DNA from: Herbaspirillum sp. DW155
Lineage (GTDB): Bacteria; Pseudomonadota; Gammaproteobacteria; Burkholderiales; Burkholderiaceae_D
Direction: 5' to 3'
Length of the DNA: 64,000 nt
Assembly (NCBI RefSeq): GCF_037076565.1
Contig: NZ_AP029028.1
Span: 1,550,001-1,614,000, forward strand
Position numbers and translations under genes: made by a program
The notes under the pieces: model-generated
Told to the model about the DNA's origin: nothing
The model's database searches: none
What the model saw: the letters and a program-made list of their open reading frames with translations, nothing else
Shown: one piece after another, positions 43,691-54,154 of the stretch
Layout: each line of letters starts with the position of its first letter
Position numbering within the stretch: position 1 is the first letter of the stretch

Positions 43691-46600
43691 ATGAATATCT
43701 CGCTTCCCTTCATCCAGCGTCCTATCGCGACCACGCTGTTGACTATCGGCATTGCGCTGGCCGGCATGGTGGCGTTCCGCCTGCTGCCGGTCTCGCCGCT
43801 GCCGCAGGTGGATTATCCGACCATCTCGATCTCGGCCTCGCTGCCCGGGGCCAGCCCGGAGACCATGGCGGCCACTGTGGCCACCCCGCTGGAACGCGCC
43901 ATGGGGGCGATCGCGGGCGTGACCGAGATGACCTCGACCAGCTCGCAGAACTCCACCCGCATCACCCTGCAGTTCGACCTGAGCCGCGACATCGATGGCG
44001 CCGCCCGCGACGTGCAGGCCGCGCTCAATGCGGCGCGCAACCTGCTGCCCACCGGCATGCCGAGCAATCCGACCTATCGCAAGGTCAATCCGGCCGATGC
44101 CCCCATCCTGATCCTGGCCATGACGTCCGACACCATGACCCAGGGCCAGATGTACGACGCCGCCGACAGCATCGTGGCGCAGAAACTCTCGCAGGTGCGC
44201 GGGGTGGGGCAGGTGAGCGTGGGCGGCAGTTCGCAGCCGGCGGTGCGCATCGAGTTGAACCCCACGGCCCTCAATAAATACGGCATCGGCAGCGCCGACG
44301 TGCGCACGGCGGTGGCCGCCACCAATGCCAATCGCCCCAAGGGTTTGTTGGAAGATGATGGCCGCAACTGGCAGATCTATGCCAACGACCAGGCCAAGAC
44401 CGCCGAAGAATATGCGCCGCTGATCGTCGCCTATCGCAACGGCACGCCGGTCCGGGTGCAGGATGTGGCCGAGGTGCGCGACTCGGTGGCTGATGTGCGC
44501 AATGCCGGTTCTGCCAACGGCAAGCCTTCGGTGCTCATCATCATCAACCGCCAGCCCGGGGCCAACATCATCGAAACGGTGGACAGCGTGCGCGCACTGC
44601 TGCCGCAGTTGCAGGCATCGATTCCTGCCGCCATCGACATGAAGGTGGTGCTGGACCGCACGCCGACCATCCGCGCTTCGTTGAAGGAAACCGAGTTCAC
44701 CCTGATGCTCTCGGTGGCGCTGGTGATCATGGTGGTGTTCCTGTTCCTGCGCAATGCGCGGGCCACGCTGATCCCGGCGGTGGCCGTGCCGGTCTCGCTG
44801 ATCGGCACCTTCGGCGTCATGTACCTGGCCGGATTCAGCCTCGACAATCTCTCGCTGATGGCGCTGACCATTGCCACCGGCTTCGTGGTCGATGATGCCA
44901 TCGTGGTGCTGGAAAACATCTCGCGCCACATGGAGGCCGGCATGAAGCCCTACAAGGCCGCGCTGCTGGGCGCGCGCGAAGTGGGCTTCACGGTGCTGTC
45001 GATGAGCATCTCGCTGATTGCCGTCTTCATTCCCATCCTGATGATGGAGGGCATCGTCGGGCGGCTCTTCCGCGAGTTCGCCATCACCCTGTCGGTGGCC
45101 ATCCTGGTCTCGCTGGTGGTGTCGCTGACCACCACGCCGATGATGTGCGCGCAGCTGCTGCGCCATGATCCCGAGGCCGACGAGAAGCGCCGCCAGCGCC
45201 GCCATCCCTGGCTGCAGAAGATCGCCGACCAGAGCGCGGCCATCTTCGAGGACATGCTGCTGGCCTACGAACGTACGCTGGCCTGGGCGCTGCGCGCCGC
45301 CCCCCTGATGATGCTGATCCTCTTGGCTACCATCGCCCTGAACGTGTACCTCTACAAGGCCATCCCCAAGGGCTTCTTCCCGCAGCAGGATACCGGGCGG
45401 CTGGTGGGTGGCATCCGGGGCGACCAGGCCATTTCCTTCCAGGCCATGCGCACCAAGCTCAATGAGTTCATCGATATCGTCAAGGCCGATCCGGCCGTCT
45501 CCGATGTGGTGGCCTTCACGGGAGGGCAGCGGCGCAATGGCGGCTTCATGTATGTGACGCTGAAACCCCTGACTGAACGAAAAGACAGCGCCGACAAGGT
45601 GGTGGCGCGGCTGCGCATCAAGACCGCCAAAGTCGCCGGTGCGCGGGTGTTCCTGGTACCGGTGCAGGACATCCGCATCGGTGCGCGCCAGAGTGATTCG
45701 CAATATGAATACTCGCTCAAATCCGACGATGTGGGCCTCTTACGCATCTGGGAGCCGAAGATCCGCCTGGCCCTGTCCAACCTCAAGGAGCTGGAAGACA
45801 TCAGCACCGACCAGCAGGACAACGGCCTGCAGACCACGCTGACCATCGACCGCGAAACCGCCATGCGCGCAGGCGTCACGCCGCAGTTGATCGACTCCAC
45901 CCTGTCGGACCTGTTCGGCCAGCGCCAGATTTCCACCATCTACAGCGGCATGAACCAGTACCACGTGGTCATGGAGGCCGCGCCGCAATACTGGCAGAGT
46001 CCGGAGACCCTGCGCGATACCTATGTCAGCCTGGCCGGTTCCTCCAACCTCTCGCCGACCACCTCCAGCCTCTCGACACCGCCGGCGCTGTCGGCTTCGG
46101 GCAAGTTGAATGCCAACACCGGGCTGGCCCAGACCATCTCCACGGCAGCCTCGCGCCAGATTCCGCTGGCGGCATTCTCGCGCTTCGAGCCGACCACGAC
46201 GGCCTTGTCGGTCAGCCATGAAGGCCAGTTCGTGGCCTCCACGCTGTCCTTCAATCTGGCCGAGGGCGTGTCGCTGTCGCAGGCCACCGCCGCCATCGAC
46301 CGTGCCATGGCGCAGCTGGGCGTGCCCACCAGCGTGCTGGGTACGTTTGCGGGCACGGCCAATGCCTTCCAGTCCTCCAGCTCCAGCCAGCCCATCCTGA
46401 TCCTCACGGCCTTGCTGGCGGTCTACATCGTGCTGGGCATTCTCTACGAAAGCCTGATCCATCCCATCACCATCATCTCCACGCTGCCCTCGGCGGGCGT
46501 GGGGGCGCTGCTGGCGCTGATGGTGACGGGCACCGACTTCAGCCTCATTGCGCTGATCGGCGTGATCCTGCTGATCGGCATCGTCAAGAAGAACGCCATC

Positions 46601-46927
46601 ATGATGGTGGACTTCGCCATCGATGCCGAACGCAATCGCGGGCTGTCGCCGCGTGACGCCATCTTCGAGGCCTGCAAGCTGCGCTTCCGCCCGATCATGA
46701 TGACCACCATGGCGGCGCTCCTGGGCGCGATCCCGCTGGCCATCGGCCACGGCGATGGTGCCGAACTGCGCCAGCCGCTGGGTATCGCTATCGTCGGCGG
46801 GCTGGTGGTGAGCCAGCTGCTCACGCTCTATACGACCCCGGTGGTGTACCTGTACATGGAACGCCTGAGTGCCTGGGGCCGCCGCCGCTTCGGCCGCAAG
46901 AACAAGACAGAAACCTCGGCGGCCTGA
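43691..46927 (+). CDS. mdtC: RND multidrug efflux transporter, MdtC-like
   Basis: A 1078-residue partner of the MdtB-like pump. N terminus [40 protein letters not shown], and the TM4 Asp pair in [16 protein letters not shown]. An insert with a Ser/Thr-rich stretch ([20 protein letters not shown]) lies in the second periplasmic half and makes it longer than E. coli MdtC (about 1025 residues). It starts 12 bases after mdtB. Confidence 0.95.
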   Translation: MNISLPFIQRPIATTLLTIGIALAGMVAFRLLPVSPLPQVDYPTISISASLPGASPETMAATVATPLERAMGAIAGVTEMTSTSSQNSTRITLQFDLSRDIDGAARDVQAALNAARNLLPTGMPSNPTYRKVNPADAPILILAMTSDTMTQGQMYDAADSIVAQKLSQVRGVGQVSVGGSSQPAVRIELNPTALNKYGIGSADVRTAVAATNANRPKGLLEDDGRNWQIYANDQAKTAEEYAPLIVAYRNGTPVRVQDVAEVRDSVADVRNAGSANGKPSVLIIINRQPGANIIETVDSVRALLPQLQASIPAAIDMKVVLDRTPTIRASLKETEFTLMLSVALVIMVVFLFLRNARATLIPAVAVPVSLIGTFGVMYLAGFSLDNLSLMALTIATGFVVDDAIVVLENISRHMEAGMKPYKAALLGAREVGFTVLSMSISLIAVFIPILMMEGIVGRLFREFAITLSVAILVSLVVSLTTTPMMCAQLLRHDPEADEKRRQRRHPWLQKIADQSAAIFEDMLLAYERTLAWALRAAPLMMLILLATIALNVYLYKAIPKGFFPQQDTGRLVGGIRGDQAISFQAMRTKLNEFIDIVKADPAVSDVVAFTGGQRRNGGFMYVTLKPLTERKDSADKVVARLRIKTAKVAGARVFLVPVQDIRIGARQSDSQYEYSLKSDDVGLLRIWEPKIRLALSNLKELEDISTDQQDNGLQTTLTIDRETAMRAGVTPQLIDSTLSDLFGQRQISTIYSGMNQYHVVMEAAPQYWQSPETLRDTYVSLAGSSNLSPTTSSLSTPPALSASGKLNANTGLAQTISTAASRQIPLAAFSRFEPTTTALSVSHEGQFVASTLSFNLAEGVSLSQATAAIDRAMAQLGVPTSVLGTFAGTANAFQSSSSSQPILILTALLAVYIVLGILYESLIHPITIISTLPSAGVGALLALMVTGTDFSLIALIGVILLIGIVKKNAIMMVDFAIDAERNRGLSPRDAIFEACKLRFRPIMMTTMAALLGAIPLAIGHGDGAELRQPLGIAIVGGLVVSQLLTLYTTPVVYLYMERLSAWGRRRFGRKNKTETSAA

Positions 46928-46949
46928 GGCTGCCGCCATGGAGAAACGC

Positions 46950-48482
46950 ATGACGCAACAAGACCTGTTCAAACTCAAGCCGCTCTTGGCCATGCTGGCG
47001 GCGAGCTTCGCGCTGGCGGCCTGCTCGGTGGGGCCCGATTATGTGCGTCCGCAGATGGACATCGGCCCGGCCGTGTTCAAGGAAGGCCAGAACTGGAAAC
47101 CAGCCCAGCCGCGCGATCTGGCTGCCGATGGCAAGTGGTGGGAGATGTTCGGCGATGCGCAATTGAATGCGCTGGTGGCCCAGGTGGATATTTCCAACCA
47201 GAATCTGGCGCTGGCCGAAGCCAATTTCCGCAGTGCCGTGGCACTGGTGCAGAGCTCGCGCGCGGCCTATTCACCCACGCTGTCGGCCTCGGCCGGAGCC
47301 TCGCGGGGCCGCTCGGGCTCGGCCGGCTCCTCCAGCAGCAGTTCCGGTGCCTCCGGCAGCAGTTCCAGTTCGGGCAGCGTGCGCAATGCTTATACCTTCT
47401 CGCTGACGGCCTCGTGGGAAGCGGACATCTGGGGCAAGGTGCGGCGCGATGTCGAAGCCAGCCAGGCCAGCGCCCAGGCCAGTGCGGCGGATCTGGCCGC
47501 AGCGCGCCTGTCGGCGCAGGCGCAACTGGCGCAGGACTACCTGCAACTGCGCGTGCTGGACGCCCAGCAGCAGGTGCTGGAAGACACGGTGCAGGCTTAT
47601 CAGCGCTCGTTGCAGGTGACGCAGAATCAATATGCCGCAGGGCTGGTGGCCAAGTCCGACGTGATCCAGGCGCAGACCCAGCTGAAATCGGCCCAGGCCT
47701 CGGCGCTGGACAATGGCGTCACGCGCGCCCAGGTCGAGCACGCCATCGCGCTGCTGGTGGGCAAGACCCCGGCCGAATTCTCGCTGCCGCGCGCACCCTT
47801 GACGGCGGTGGCGCCGCCGGTGCCGCAGGGCGTGCCCTCGATGCTGCTGGAGCGCCGTCCTGACGTGGCCGCTGCCGAACGCCGCGTGGCCTCGGCCAAT
47901 GCCAAGATCGGCGTGGCCAAGGCGGCGTATTTCCCCAGCCTCACCTTGTCGGCCTCGGGGGGCTATCAAAGCTCCACCTTCGCCGACTGGTTCACGCTGC
48001 CGGGCCGCGTCTGGTCGCTGGGGCCGCAACTGGCGCAGACCATCTTCGACGGCGGCGCGCGCAGTGCCGCCACTGACCAGGCCATCGCCACCTATGACGG
48101 CACCGTGGCCACCTACAAGCAGACCGTGCTGACCGCTTTCCAGGAGGTGGAAGACAACCTGGCCGCACTGCGTATCCTGGAACAGGAAGCGGCCGTGCAG
48201 GGCGAGGCGCTGCAGGCGGCGCGCCAGGCGGTCACGCTGGTGATGAACCAGTACAAGGCAGGCACGGTGAGCTACGTCAACGTCATCACGGCCCAGGCCA
48301 CGGCGCTGTCGGCCGAGATCAGCGCCCTGAACATCCTCAATCGCCGCATGGCGGCCAGCGTGTTGCTGGCCAAGGCCTTGGGTGGCGGCTGGGATGCGCA
48401 CGGCCTGGATGACCTGGGGCCGCTGCAGCAGCAGACTGCCGCGAAGGCCCAGGCGGCGAAGGAGAACGCGGCCCTGCGTTGA
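46950..48482 (+). CDS. Outer-membrane efflux lipoprotein (NodT family)
   Basis: A 510-residue outer-membrane factor. Lipobox LAACSVGPDY, two OEP repeats, and a low-complexity Ser/Gly stretch of about 20 residues (SGSAGSSSSSSGASGSSSSS) inserted in the first repeat. It would close the tripartite pump with MdtABC. GGAG lies 6 bases before ATG 46950; ATG 46938 is in frame but lies on that site. Its TGA directly abuts the convergent pabB stop in the palindrome TGATCA. Confidence 0.94.
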   Translation: MTQQDLFKLKPLLAMLAASFALAACSVGPDYVRPQMDIGPAVFKEGQNWKPAQPRDLAADGKWWEMFGDAQLNALVAQVDISNQNLALAEANFRSAVALVQSSRAAYSPTLSASAGASRGRSGSAGSSSSSSGASGSSSSSGSVRNAYTFSLTASWEADIWGKVRRDVEASQASAQASAADLAAARLSAQAQLAQDYLQLRVLDAQQQVLEDTVQAYQRSLQVTQNQYAAGLVAKSDVIQAQTQLKSAQASALDNGVTRAQVEHAIALLVGKTPAEFSLPRAPLTAVAPPVPQGVPSMLLERRPDVAAAERRVASANAKIGVAKAAYFPSLTLSASGGYQSSTFADWFTLPGRVWSLGPQLAQTIFDGGARSAATDQAIATYDGTVATYKQTVLTAFQEVEDNLAALRILEQEAAVQGEALQAARQAVTLVMNQYKAGTVSYVNVITAQATALSAEISALNILNRRMAASVLLAKALGGGWDAHGLDDLGPLQQQTAAKAQAAKENAALR

Positions 48483-50312
48483 TCAGGCGGTCACCAACAC
48501 GGCCGGCAGCGCACCGCGCAAGGCATTGCAGACTACGATCTCCTGCGCGCCTAGCAGGTCGGCGCGGGTGATGACGGTTTCCACCGCGTCCCATTGCGGA
48601 TCGGCCAGCAGCACCTGCCGCATCACGCCCGGCAGGACGCCGCAGTCCAGCGGCGGCGTGCACCAGCGGCCGGCGATCTTGACGAAGACGTTGCTGCGTC
48701 CGCCTTCGGTCAGTTCATCGCGTTCGTTGAAGAAGAGCAGATCGAAGCCGCCGCGCTGTTCGGCCGCCTGCCAGGCGGCGTCGTAGCGCGCGCGCTGGTT
48801 GCTCTTGTGGCGCAGGAAGAGGTCACTGCTGTCGGTGGCGGTATCGGCCAGGAACACCTTGACCGGGCCGGCCAGCGCACTCAGCGGCGCATGCTGCACC
48901 GTGATGCCGCCCTGGGCATCGAGCGCCAGGCGCAGGCGGTAGGCGGTCTGGTCAGAAAGTTCAGTACAGGCGGTATCGAGCTTGTGCCGGATCGCCGTGG
49001 CATCGAAGGGAAAGCCCAGCTGTGAAGCAGAATGCTTCAGCCGCGCCAGATGCAGCGCCAGATGGCGGCAGCCGGTGCGGCTGGCATACATGGTTTCAAA
49101 GAGGGTGAAGCTTTGTGCCAGATCTGTGAGAAATCCTGACTTCAGCCGGCATTCCGCAAATTCGGAGGCAGCCTCGCTGTCGTAGACGATACCCGCGCCC
49201 ACGCCCATCACGCCGCTGCGCACGCCTTGCTGAGGGGCTTGCAGTTCCAGCGTGCGGATCGGCACCGACAGACAAAAATCACCGATGGCATGGCCCCCCG
49301 CGCGAGGCGCCTCGAACCAGCCGATGGCGCCGGTATAGAGTCCACGCGGTTCAGTCTCCAGTTCGTGGATGATTTCCATGGTGCGGCGCTTGGGCGCCCC
49401 GGTGATCGAACCGCAGGGATAGAGCGCATTGATTGCCTCGGCCAGGGTGGCCTCCTCACGCAGGCGGGCGCGGATGGTGGAGGTCATCTGCAGCACCTGT
49501 CCGTAGCGGCGCACGTCGAACAGATGCGGCACCTGTACGGACCCGGGCACGGCCACACGGCCCAGGTCATTGCGCAGCAGGTCGACGATCATGAGGTTCT
49601 CGGCGCGGTTTTTTTCATCGGCCGCCAGTGCCAGGGCGCGCTGGGCGTTGATCGTTTCCGCGCCTTCCTGCTGGGGCGGCACGGCGCGCGCCGTGCCCTT
49701 CATGGGCTTGGCCTTGAGCGTTCCTTGCTGATGGGCGACGAACAGTTCCGGTGAACACGACAGCACCATGCCGCCCAGCTCATCGCGCACCAGCGCGCCA
49801 TACGGTACCGGCTGGCGCGCGCGCAGGCGGCGGTAAAGAGTGATTGGATCGCCCAGCACATCGAAGTGCAGGCGATAGGTGTAGTTGACCTGGTAGGTAT
49901 CACCGGCTGCGATGTAATCGCGGATACGGGCGATGGCTGCACTGAAGGCGGTCTCGTCGACGCTGCTGCGCAGACGGGTGAGGCCGGCGCTGTCGGATCG
50001 TGCTTGTGCAGCCAGCCATGCATCCACTTCGGCTGAAGACAGATGCGCGCAATGCGCAAACATGAGCACGCGCGCCAATGGGCCGCACGGCGCACGATGC
50101 GGCAAGCCCTGCAGCGCCGCGCCCAGTTCATAGCTCCACAAGGCCACGGCGTGCTGCCCCTCGGCCAGTGCCGTCTGCATCTCTTCGAGCAACGCCGGGA
50201 AGTGCGCCGCATCCGTGCAGGCCAGCGTGCGCACATGCCCGGTGTAGAGACGCGAGCGCGGTTCGGCCGGGCTGGCCTGATGGTCATCGAGGAGGGCGAA
50301 GCAATCGTTCAT
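48483..50312 (-). CDS. pabB: Aminodeoxychorismate synthase component I fused to 4-amino-4-deoxychorismate lyase (PabB-PabC)
   Basis: A 609-residue fusion. Residues 1-395 are chorismate-binding PabB: AAGDTYQVNYTYRLHFDV, KAKPMKGTARAV with Lys in PMKGT (residues 203-207, the PabB rather than anthranilate-synthase form), CGSITGAPKRRTMEIIHELE. From about 400 on, an aminotransferase class IV (PabC) domain begins with FTLFETMYASRTGCRHLALH; the PLP lysine is likely in RHKSNQRARYD. Together they make 4-aminobenzoate for folate from chorismate, using ammonia from a PabA elsewhere. ATG 50312 gives a family-like start; the frame is open to 50444. Confidence 0.93.
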   Translation of the reverse strand: MNDCFALLDDHQASPAEPRSRLYTGHVRTLACTDAAHFPALLEEMQTALAEGQHAVALWSYELGAALQGLPHRAPCGPLARVLMFAHCAHLSSAEVDAWLAAQARSDSAGLTRLRSSVDETAFSAAIARIRDYIAAGDTYQVNYTYRLHFDVLGDPITLYRRLRARQPVPYGALVRDELGGMVLSCSPELFVAHQQGTLKAKPMKGTARAVPPQQEGAETINAQRALALAADEKNRAENLMIVDLLRNDLGRVAVPGSVQVPHLFDVRRYGQVLQMTSTIRARLREEATLAEAINALYPCGSITGAPKRRTMEIIHELETEPRGLYTGAIGWFEAPRAGGHAIGDFCLSVPIRTLELQAPQQGVRSGVMGVGAGIVYDSEAASEFAECRLKSGFLTDLAQSFTLFETMYASRTGCRHLALHLARLKHSASQLGFPFDATAIRHKLDTACTELSDQTAYRLRLALDAQGGITVQHAPLSALAGPVKVFLADTATDSSDLFLRHKSNQRARYDAAWQAAEQRGGFDLLFFNERDELTEGGRSNVFVKIAGRWCTPPLDCGVLPGVMRQVLLADPQWDAVETVITRADLLGAQEIVVCNALRGALPAVLVTA

Positions 50313-50521
50313 GAAGGGCAGTGCAAACAGAAGAGCAGGGAAGACCGCAAGGGCCGGGATGCCGTCTGGCAAGCCGTCGCGGCGCGCGGTCGGCAGCATG
50401 ATAGCGTAAAAGGTATACTTGAAGGCTTGCCGGGCGGCACGCAAGGCCGCTCAATTGCTGCTCAATTCCCGGTCACTGACGCTGTACGCTGCCGCCGTAG
50501 TCTCATCCATCAACCTTGCCG

Positions 50522-51925
50522 ATGCCCATTCCACGCACCTTCATCATTCCCCTGATCGTCGCCTGTGCGCTGTTCATGGAACAGATGGATTCCACTGTCA
50601 TCTCGACTTCCCTGCCGGCGCTGGCGCTGGACATGCACGTTGATCCGATTTCGCTGAAGCTGGCGCTGACCTCTTACCTGGTCAGCCTGGCGGTCTTCAT
50701 TCCCATCTCCGGCTGGATGGCCGACCGCTTCGGCTCGCTGACCATCTTCCGTACCGCCATCTGCGTCTTCATGCTGGGCTCCATCCTCTGCGGGATGTCC
50801 TCAAGCTTGCCGCAGTTCGTCGCCGCGCGCTTCCTGCAAGGCATAGGCGGGGCCATGATGGTGCCGGTCGGGCGCCTGGTGATTCTGCGCAGCGTGGAGA
50901 AGGTCAACCTGGTCAAGGCGCTGTCCTATCTGACCATTCCGGCCTTGTTCGGTCCGGTGCTGGGGCCGCCGCTGGGGGGCTTCATCACCACCTATTTCCA
51001 CTGGCGCTGGATCTTCTTCATCAATATTCCCATCAGCATCCTGGGCCTCTATCTGGCCACGCGCTTCATCCCTGATCTCAAGGCCGAGCAGGTGGCGCCG
51101 CTCGATTTGATGGGCTTCCTTCTTTCGGCGCTGGGCTGCTCGCTGCTGATGATGGGCCTGGCCACGGCCGGGCGGCATCTGGTCTCGGGCGAGATTTCGC
51201 TGGCTTGCGTGGTGGCGGGCATGCTGTTCCTGTGCGCCTACGTCTGGCATGCGCGCCGCGCCAGCGCACCCCTGATCGACCTGGCGCTGCTGAAGATTCC
51301 GACCTTGCGTGCGGGCGTCTTCGGCGGCTCGCTCTATCGCGTGGGCATCGGCGCCGTCCCCTTCCTGCTGCCGCTGATGCTGCAACTGGGCTTTGGCTAT
51401 ACGCCTTTCCATTCGGGCCTCTTGACCTGCGCCTCGGCCGCCGGAGCGATGTTCATGAAGACCATCGCCGCGCGCTTCCTGCGCCGCCACGGTTTCCGCC
51501 GGGTGCTGCTGGTCAACGGCGCGCTGGGCGTGCTGGGCCTGTGCGCCATCGGTGCCTTCACGCCGCAGACGCCGTATCTGGTGATGGTCATCGTCCTGCT
51601 CATCGGTGGCTGCTTCCGTTCGCTGCAGTTCACCAGCCTCAATGCGATTTCCTATGCCGACGTCGACAAGCTGCGCCTGAGCCAGGCCACCAGCATGGCC
51701 AGCGTGGCCCAGCAGTTGTCCATCGGCATGGGCGTGGTGCTGGCCGGGTTTGCGCTGCAGATGTCCAATGAAATCCAGGGTCATGCCACGCTGGTGGCGC
51801 AGGACTTCTGGCCGGCCTTCCTGGTGGTGGGCGCGGTGGCCTCGCTGGCCCTGCTGATGCTGCGCCAGCTGCCACCCAACGCCGGTGCCGAAATGGCGGG
51901 GCAGCAAGAGAACAAGCCCGCCTGA
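50522..51925 (+). CDS. MFS transporter, DHA2 (EmrB/MdtD-like) family
   Basis: A 467-residue drug:proton antiporter with about 14 hydrophobic segments. Motif A-like GWMADRFGSLTIFRTAICVF and motif C-like ALFGPVLGPPLGGFI are seen; FLQGIGGAMMVPVGRLV closely resembles E. coli MdtD. The Asp in MEQMDSTVISTSLPALAL is the usual DHA2 start motif. It is divergent from pabB-C. MdtD is part of mdtABCD in E. coli, here separated from the pump by pabB-C. Confidence 0.9.
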   Translation: MPIPRTFIIPLIVACALFMEQMDSTVISTSLPALALDMHVDPISLKLALTSYLVSLAVFIPISGWMADRFGSLTIFRTAICVFMLGSILCGMSSSLPQFVAARFLQGIGGAMMVPVGRLVILRSVEKVNLVKALSYLTIPALFGPVLGPPLGGFITTYFHWRWIFFINIPISILGLYLATRFIPDLKAEQVAPLDLMGFLLSALGCSLLMMGLATAGRHLVSGEISLACVVAGMLFLCAYVWHARRASAPLIDLALLKIPTLRAGVFGGSLYRVGIGAVPFLLPLMLQLGFGYTPFHSGLLTCASAAGAMFMKTIAARFLRRHGFRRVLLVNGALGVLGLCAIGAFTPQTPYLVMVIVLLIGGCFRSLQFTSLNAISYADVDKLRLSQATSMASVAQQLSIGMGVVLAGFALQMSNEIQGHATLVAQDFWPAFLVVGAVASLALLMLRQLPPNAGAEMAGQQENKPA

Positions 51926-51962
51926 GGCCAGCATGCCGGGCCGGGACACAACGAGGAGAACC

Positions 51963-52868
51963 ATGCAGCCCATGACGTACAAGTCCCTGTGGTTTCCGCT
52001 GGGCGCGGTCCTGATCTGGGCCGGCAATACCGTCATCAGCAAGATGTCGGCCGGGGTCATCGCGCCGGAAGATATTGCCTTCTATCGCTGGGTGTTGGCC
52101 GCGCTGCTGATGTCGCCCTTCCTGGCGCGCCCGGCCTGGGCGGCGCGCGCGCAGATCCGCCCGCATCTGGGCAAGATCCTGGTGCTGGCGCTGCTGGGCA
52201 TGGTGCTGTTCCAGAGCCTGGCGTATTTCGCTGCGGCCACGGCCTCGGCCACCAGCATGGGCATCATCGCTTCGCTGATGCCTTTGCTCACGCTGATATT
52301 GAGCATCAAGCTGCTCTCGGAACCGCCCACGGTGGGCACGCTGGCCGGTGGCATCCTGTCACTCTTCGGACTGGCGGTGCTGATCGGGCGCGGCCATCCG
52401 CTGGCGCTGTTCGAGCAGGGCGTGGTCACGGGCGATGTGCTCATGCTGCTGGCCACCATCGCCTATGGCCTGTATGGCGTCATGCTGCGGCGCTGGGCGC
52501 TGCCGCTGCGGACCTGGCAGCTGCTGTATATGCAGGTGCTGATGGCGGTGGTGCTGCTTTTCCCCGGCTACCTGCTGGGCCATCATTCGCCGATCACGCG
52601 TGATAACCTGCCGATTCTGCTCTATGCGGGCATTGCCGCGTCCATCCTGTCGCAGTTTTTGTGGATGCGCGGCGTGGCGCATCTGGGTGCGAGCCGCTGT
52701 GCCATTTTCGTGAACCTGATGCCGGTCTTCACGGTCATCATTGCGGTGGCCGCGCTGGGCGAGCAATTGCACGGCTATCACGCCATCGGCGGCATCATCA
52801 CGCTGGCCGGCGTGATCATGGCCCAGGTCTTCAGGCAGCGCCTGCGCTGGCGCGTGCGTACCGGCTGA
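51963..52868 (+). CDS. EamA/DMT-family transporter
   Basis: A 301-residue membrane protein with ten hydrophobic helices in two EamA repeats: PLGAVLIWAGNTVISKMSAG, AAATASATSMGIIASLMPLL in the first, and YGLYGVMLRRWALPLRTWQL, HLGASRCAIFVNLMPVFTVI in the second. Exports small metabolites; substrate unknown. GGAG lies before ATG 51963, 37 bases after the MFS gene, so the two may form one transcript. Confidence 0.9.
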   Translation: MQPMTYKSLWFPLGAVLIWAGNTVISKMSAGVIAPEDIAFYRWVLAALLMSPFLARPAWAARAQIRPHLGKILVLALLGMVLFQSLAYFAAATASATSMGIIASLMPLLTLILSIKLLSEPPTVGTLAGGILSLFGLAVLIGRGHPLALFEQGVVTGDVLMLLATIAYGLYGVMLRRWALPLRTWQLLYMQVLMAVVLLFPGYLLGHHSPITRDNLPILLYAGIAASILSQFLWMRGVAHLGASRCAIFVNLMPVFTVIIAVAALGEQLHGYHAIGGIITLAGVIMAQVFRQRLRWRVRTG

Positions 52869-52890
52869 TCCACAAGAACAGGAAACAGAC

Positions 52891-53877
52891 ATGATCGACC
52901 CCGCCATGATCGTCAACTGCACGGTCTACAAGAAGGGCAAGAAACTGCGCGACATCAGCCTCGATGAGATCAGCGACGTGCTGGAAGAGGAGGGCACCTT
53001 CGTCTGGCTGGGCCTCTTGGAGCCCAACGTCGAGCTGATGAACAAGATCAAGGAAGAATTCTCGCTGCACGAGCTGGCCGTGGAAGATGCCTACGCGGCC
53101 CACCAGCGACCCAAGATCGAGGAATATGGCGACACCCTTTTCGTGGTGTTGCATACGGCCCAGCTGGCCGGTGGCGAAGTGCTCTTCGGCGAGACCCACA
53201 TCCTGACCGGGCCGCGCTTCGTGGTCACGGTGCGGCATGGCGCCTCGCGCAGCTATGCCAAGGTGCGCGAGCATTGCGAGATGCTGCCCGAGCGCCTCGT
53301 GCGCGGGCCCAGCTTCGTGCTCTATTCCATCATGGACTTCGTGGTGGACAATTACCGTCCCATCATGGACGACCTCGAAGCCAAGTTCAGCCAGTACGAG
53401 GAACAGCTCTTCAACCCCGGCGCCTTGAGCGGCAAGGCCTACCTGCAGGAGCTGTACCAGTTGAAGCGCCAGCTGATCCGCCTGCGCTCGGCAGCCACGC
53501 CCCTGCTGGACGTGTGCACGCAATTGCTGCGTTTCCATGAAGGGCTCATCACCAAGGAAGGCAAGGCCTACTTCCGCGACATCTACGACCACGTGGTGCG
53601 CTTCATCGATACCGGCGACCGCCTGCGTGAAATGGTGGAGTCGGCCGTGCAGATCAACCTGGCCCAGGTCACCATCCACCAGAACGAGATCGTCCAGACC
53701 CTGGCCGGCTGGGGTGCCATCCTGGCCATCCCGACCATGATCTTCAGCCTCTACGGCATGAACTTCGCGCACATGCCGGGGCTGTCCTGGGAGTGGAGTT
53801 TTCCGCTGGTGTTGGGCGGTATCGTCACCGCCTGTACCTTGCTGTGGCGGCGGCTGCGCAAGGCGGGGTGGCTCTGA
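52891..53877 (+). CDS. corA: Magnesium/cobalt transporter CorA
   Basis: A 328-residue CorA: cytoplasmic funnel, long stalk helix (residues about 185-270) and two C-terminal helices with the ion-selecting GMN motif in SLYGMNFAHMPGLSWEWSFP. It admits Mg2+ and Co2+. It lies 22 bases after the EamA gene. Confidence 0.95.
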   Translation: MIDPAMIVNCTVYKKGKKLRDISLDEISDVLEEEGTFVWLGLLEPNVELMNKIKEEFSLHELAVEDAYAAHQRPKIEEYGDTLFVVLHTAQLAGGEVLFGETHILTGPRFVVTVRHGASRSYAKVREHCEMLPERLVRGPSFVLYSIMDFVVDNYRPIMDDLEAKFSQYEEQLFNPGALSGKAYLQELYQLKRQLIRLRSAATPLLDVCTQLLRFHEGLITKEGKAYFRDIYDHVVRFIDTGDRLREMVESAVQINLAQVTIHQNEIVQTLAGWGAILAIPTMIFSLYGMNFAHMPGLSWEWSFPLVLGGIVTACTLLWRRLRKAGWL

Positions 53878-53912
53878 TAAGCCACTGCGCTTCCCCTCAT
53901 TTGTAAAGAAAA

Positions 53913-53945
53913 CCGGCGGGTGCGGCAAAATGTCGCACCCGCCGG
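53913..53945 (+). terminator. Intrinsic terminator after corA
   Basis: CCGGCGGGTGCG / CGCACCCGCCGG, a perfect 12-bp stem with a 9-base loop, followed by CTCGTTTGTG. The T run is weak but the stem is strong. Confidence 0.75.
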
Positions 53946-54039
53946 CTCGTTTGTGCCATTACACTGCGCACGCCTCGATAGGCAGCAGGCATTATGTCGC
54001 CAGACGTTGAACTCGCGTTGTGAATACGATTCATTTTTC

Positions 54040-54068
54040 TTGATAATTGCAACAATGTTGCATAAAAT
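54040..54068 (+). promoter_or_regulatory. Promoter with a palindromic operator in its spacer, before the second TonB receptor
   Basis: TTGATA (54040-54045) and TAAAAT (54063-54068) are 17 bases apart, a near-ideal sigma-70 promoter. The spacer holds TGCAACAATGTTGCA (54048-54062), a perfect 7-1-7 palindrome, the geometry of Fur-family sites, though the sequence is not a Fur box. A repressor bound here would exclude RNA polymerase. Start would be near 54075, giving an 80-base leader. Confidence 0.65.
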
Positions 54069-54154
54069 GCCGCGCTGACCGCCACGACGGTCATTTCTTG
54101 GCGGCAAGGCAGCCACGCACCCAGCCGTCCCACAACACCATCACAAGGGAAAAG

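Noticed and set aside
42686..45703. A 1005-codon open frame on the minus strand across mdtB and mdtC
   Set aside because: It is fully antisense to two clear RND genes. Its product is a His/Gln/Arg/Gly-rich low-complexity string, the usual result of high GC at third codon positions.
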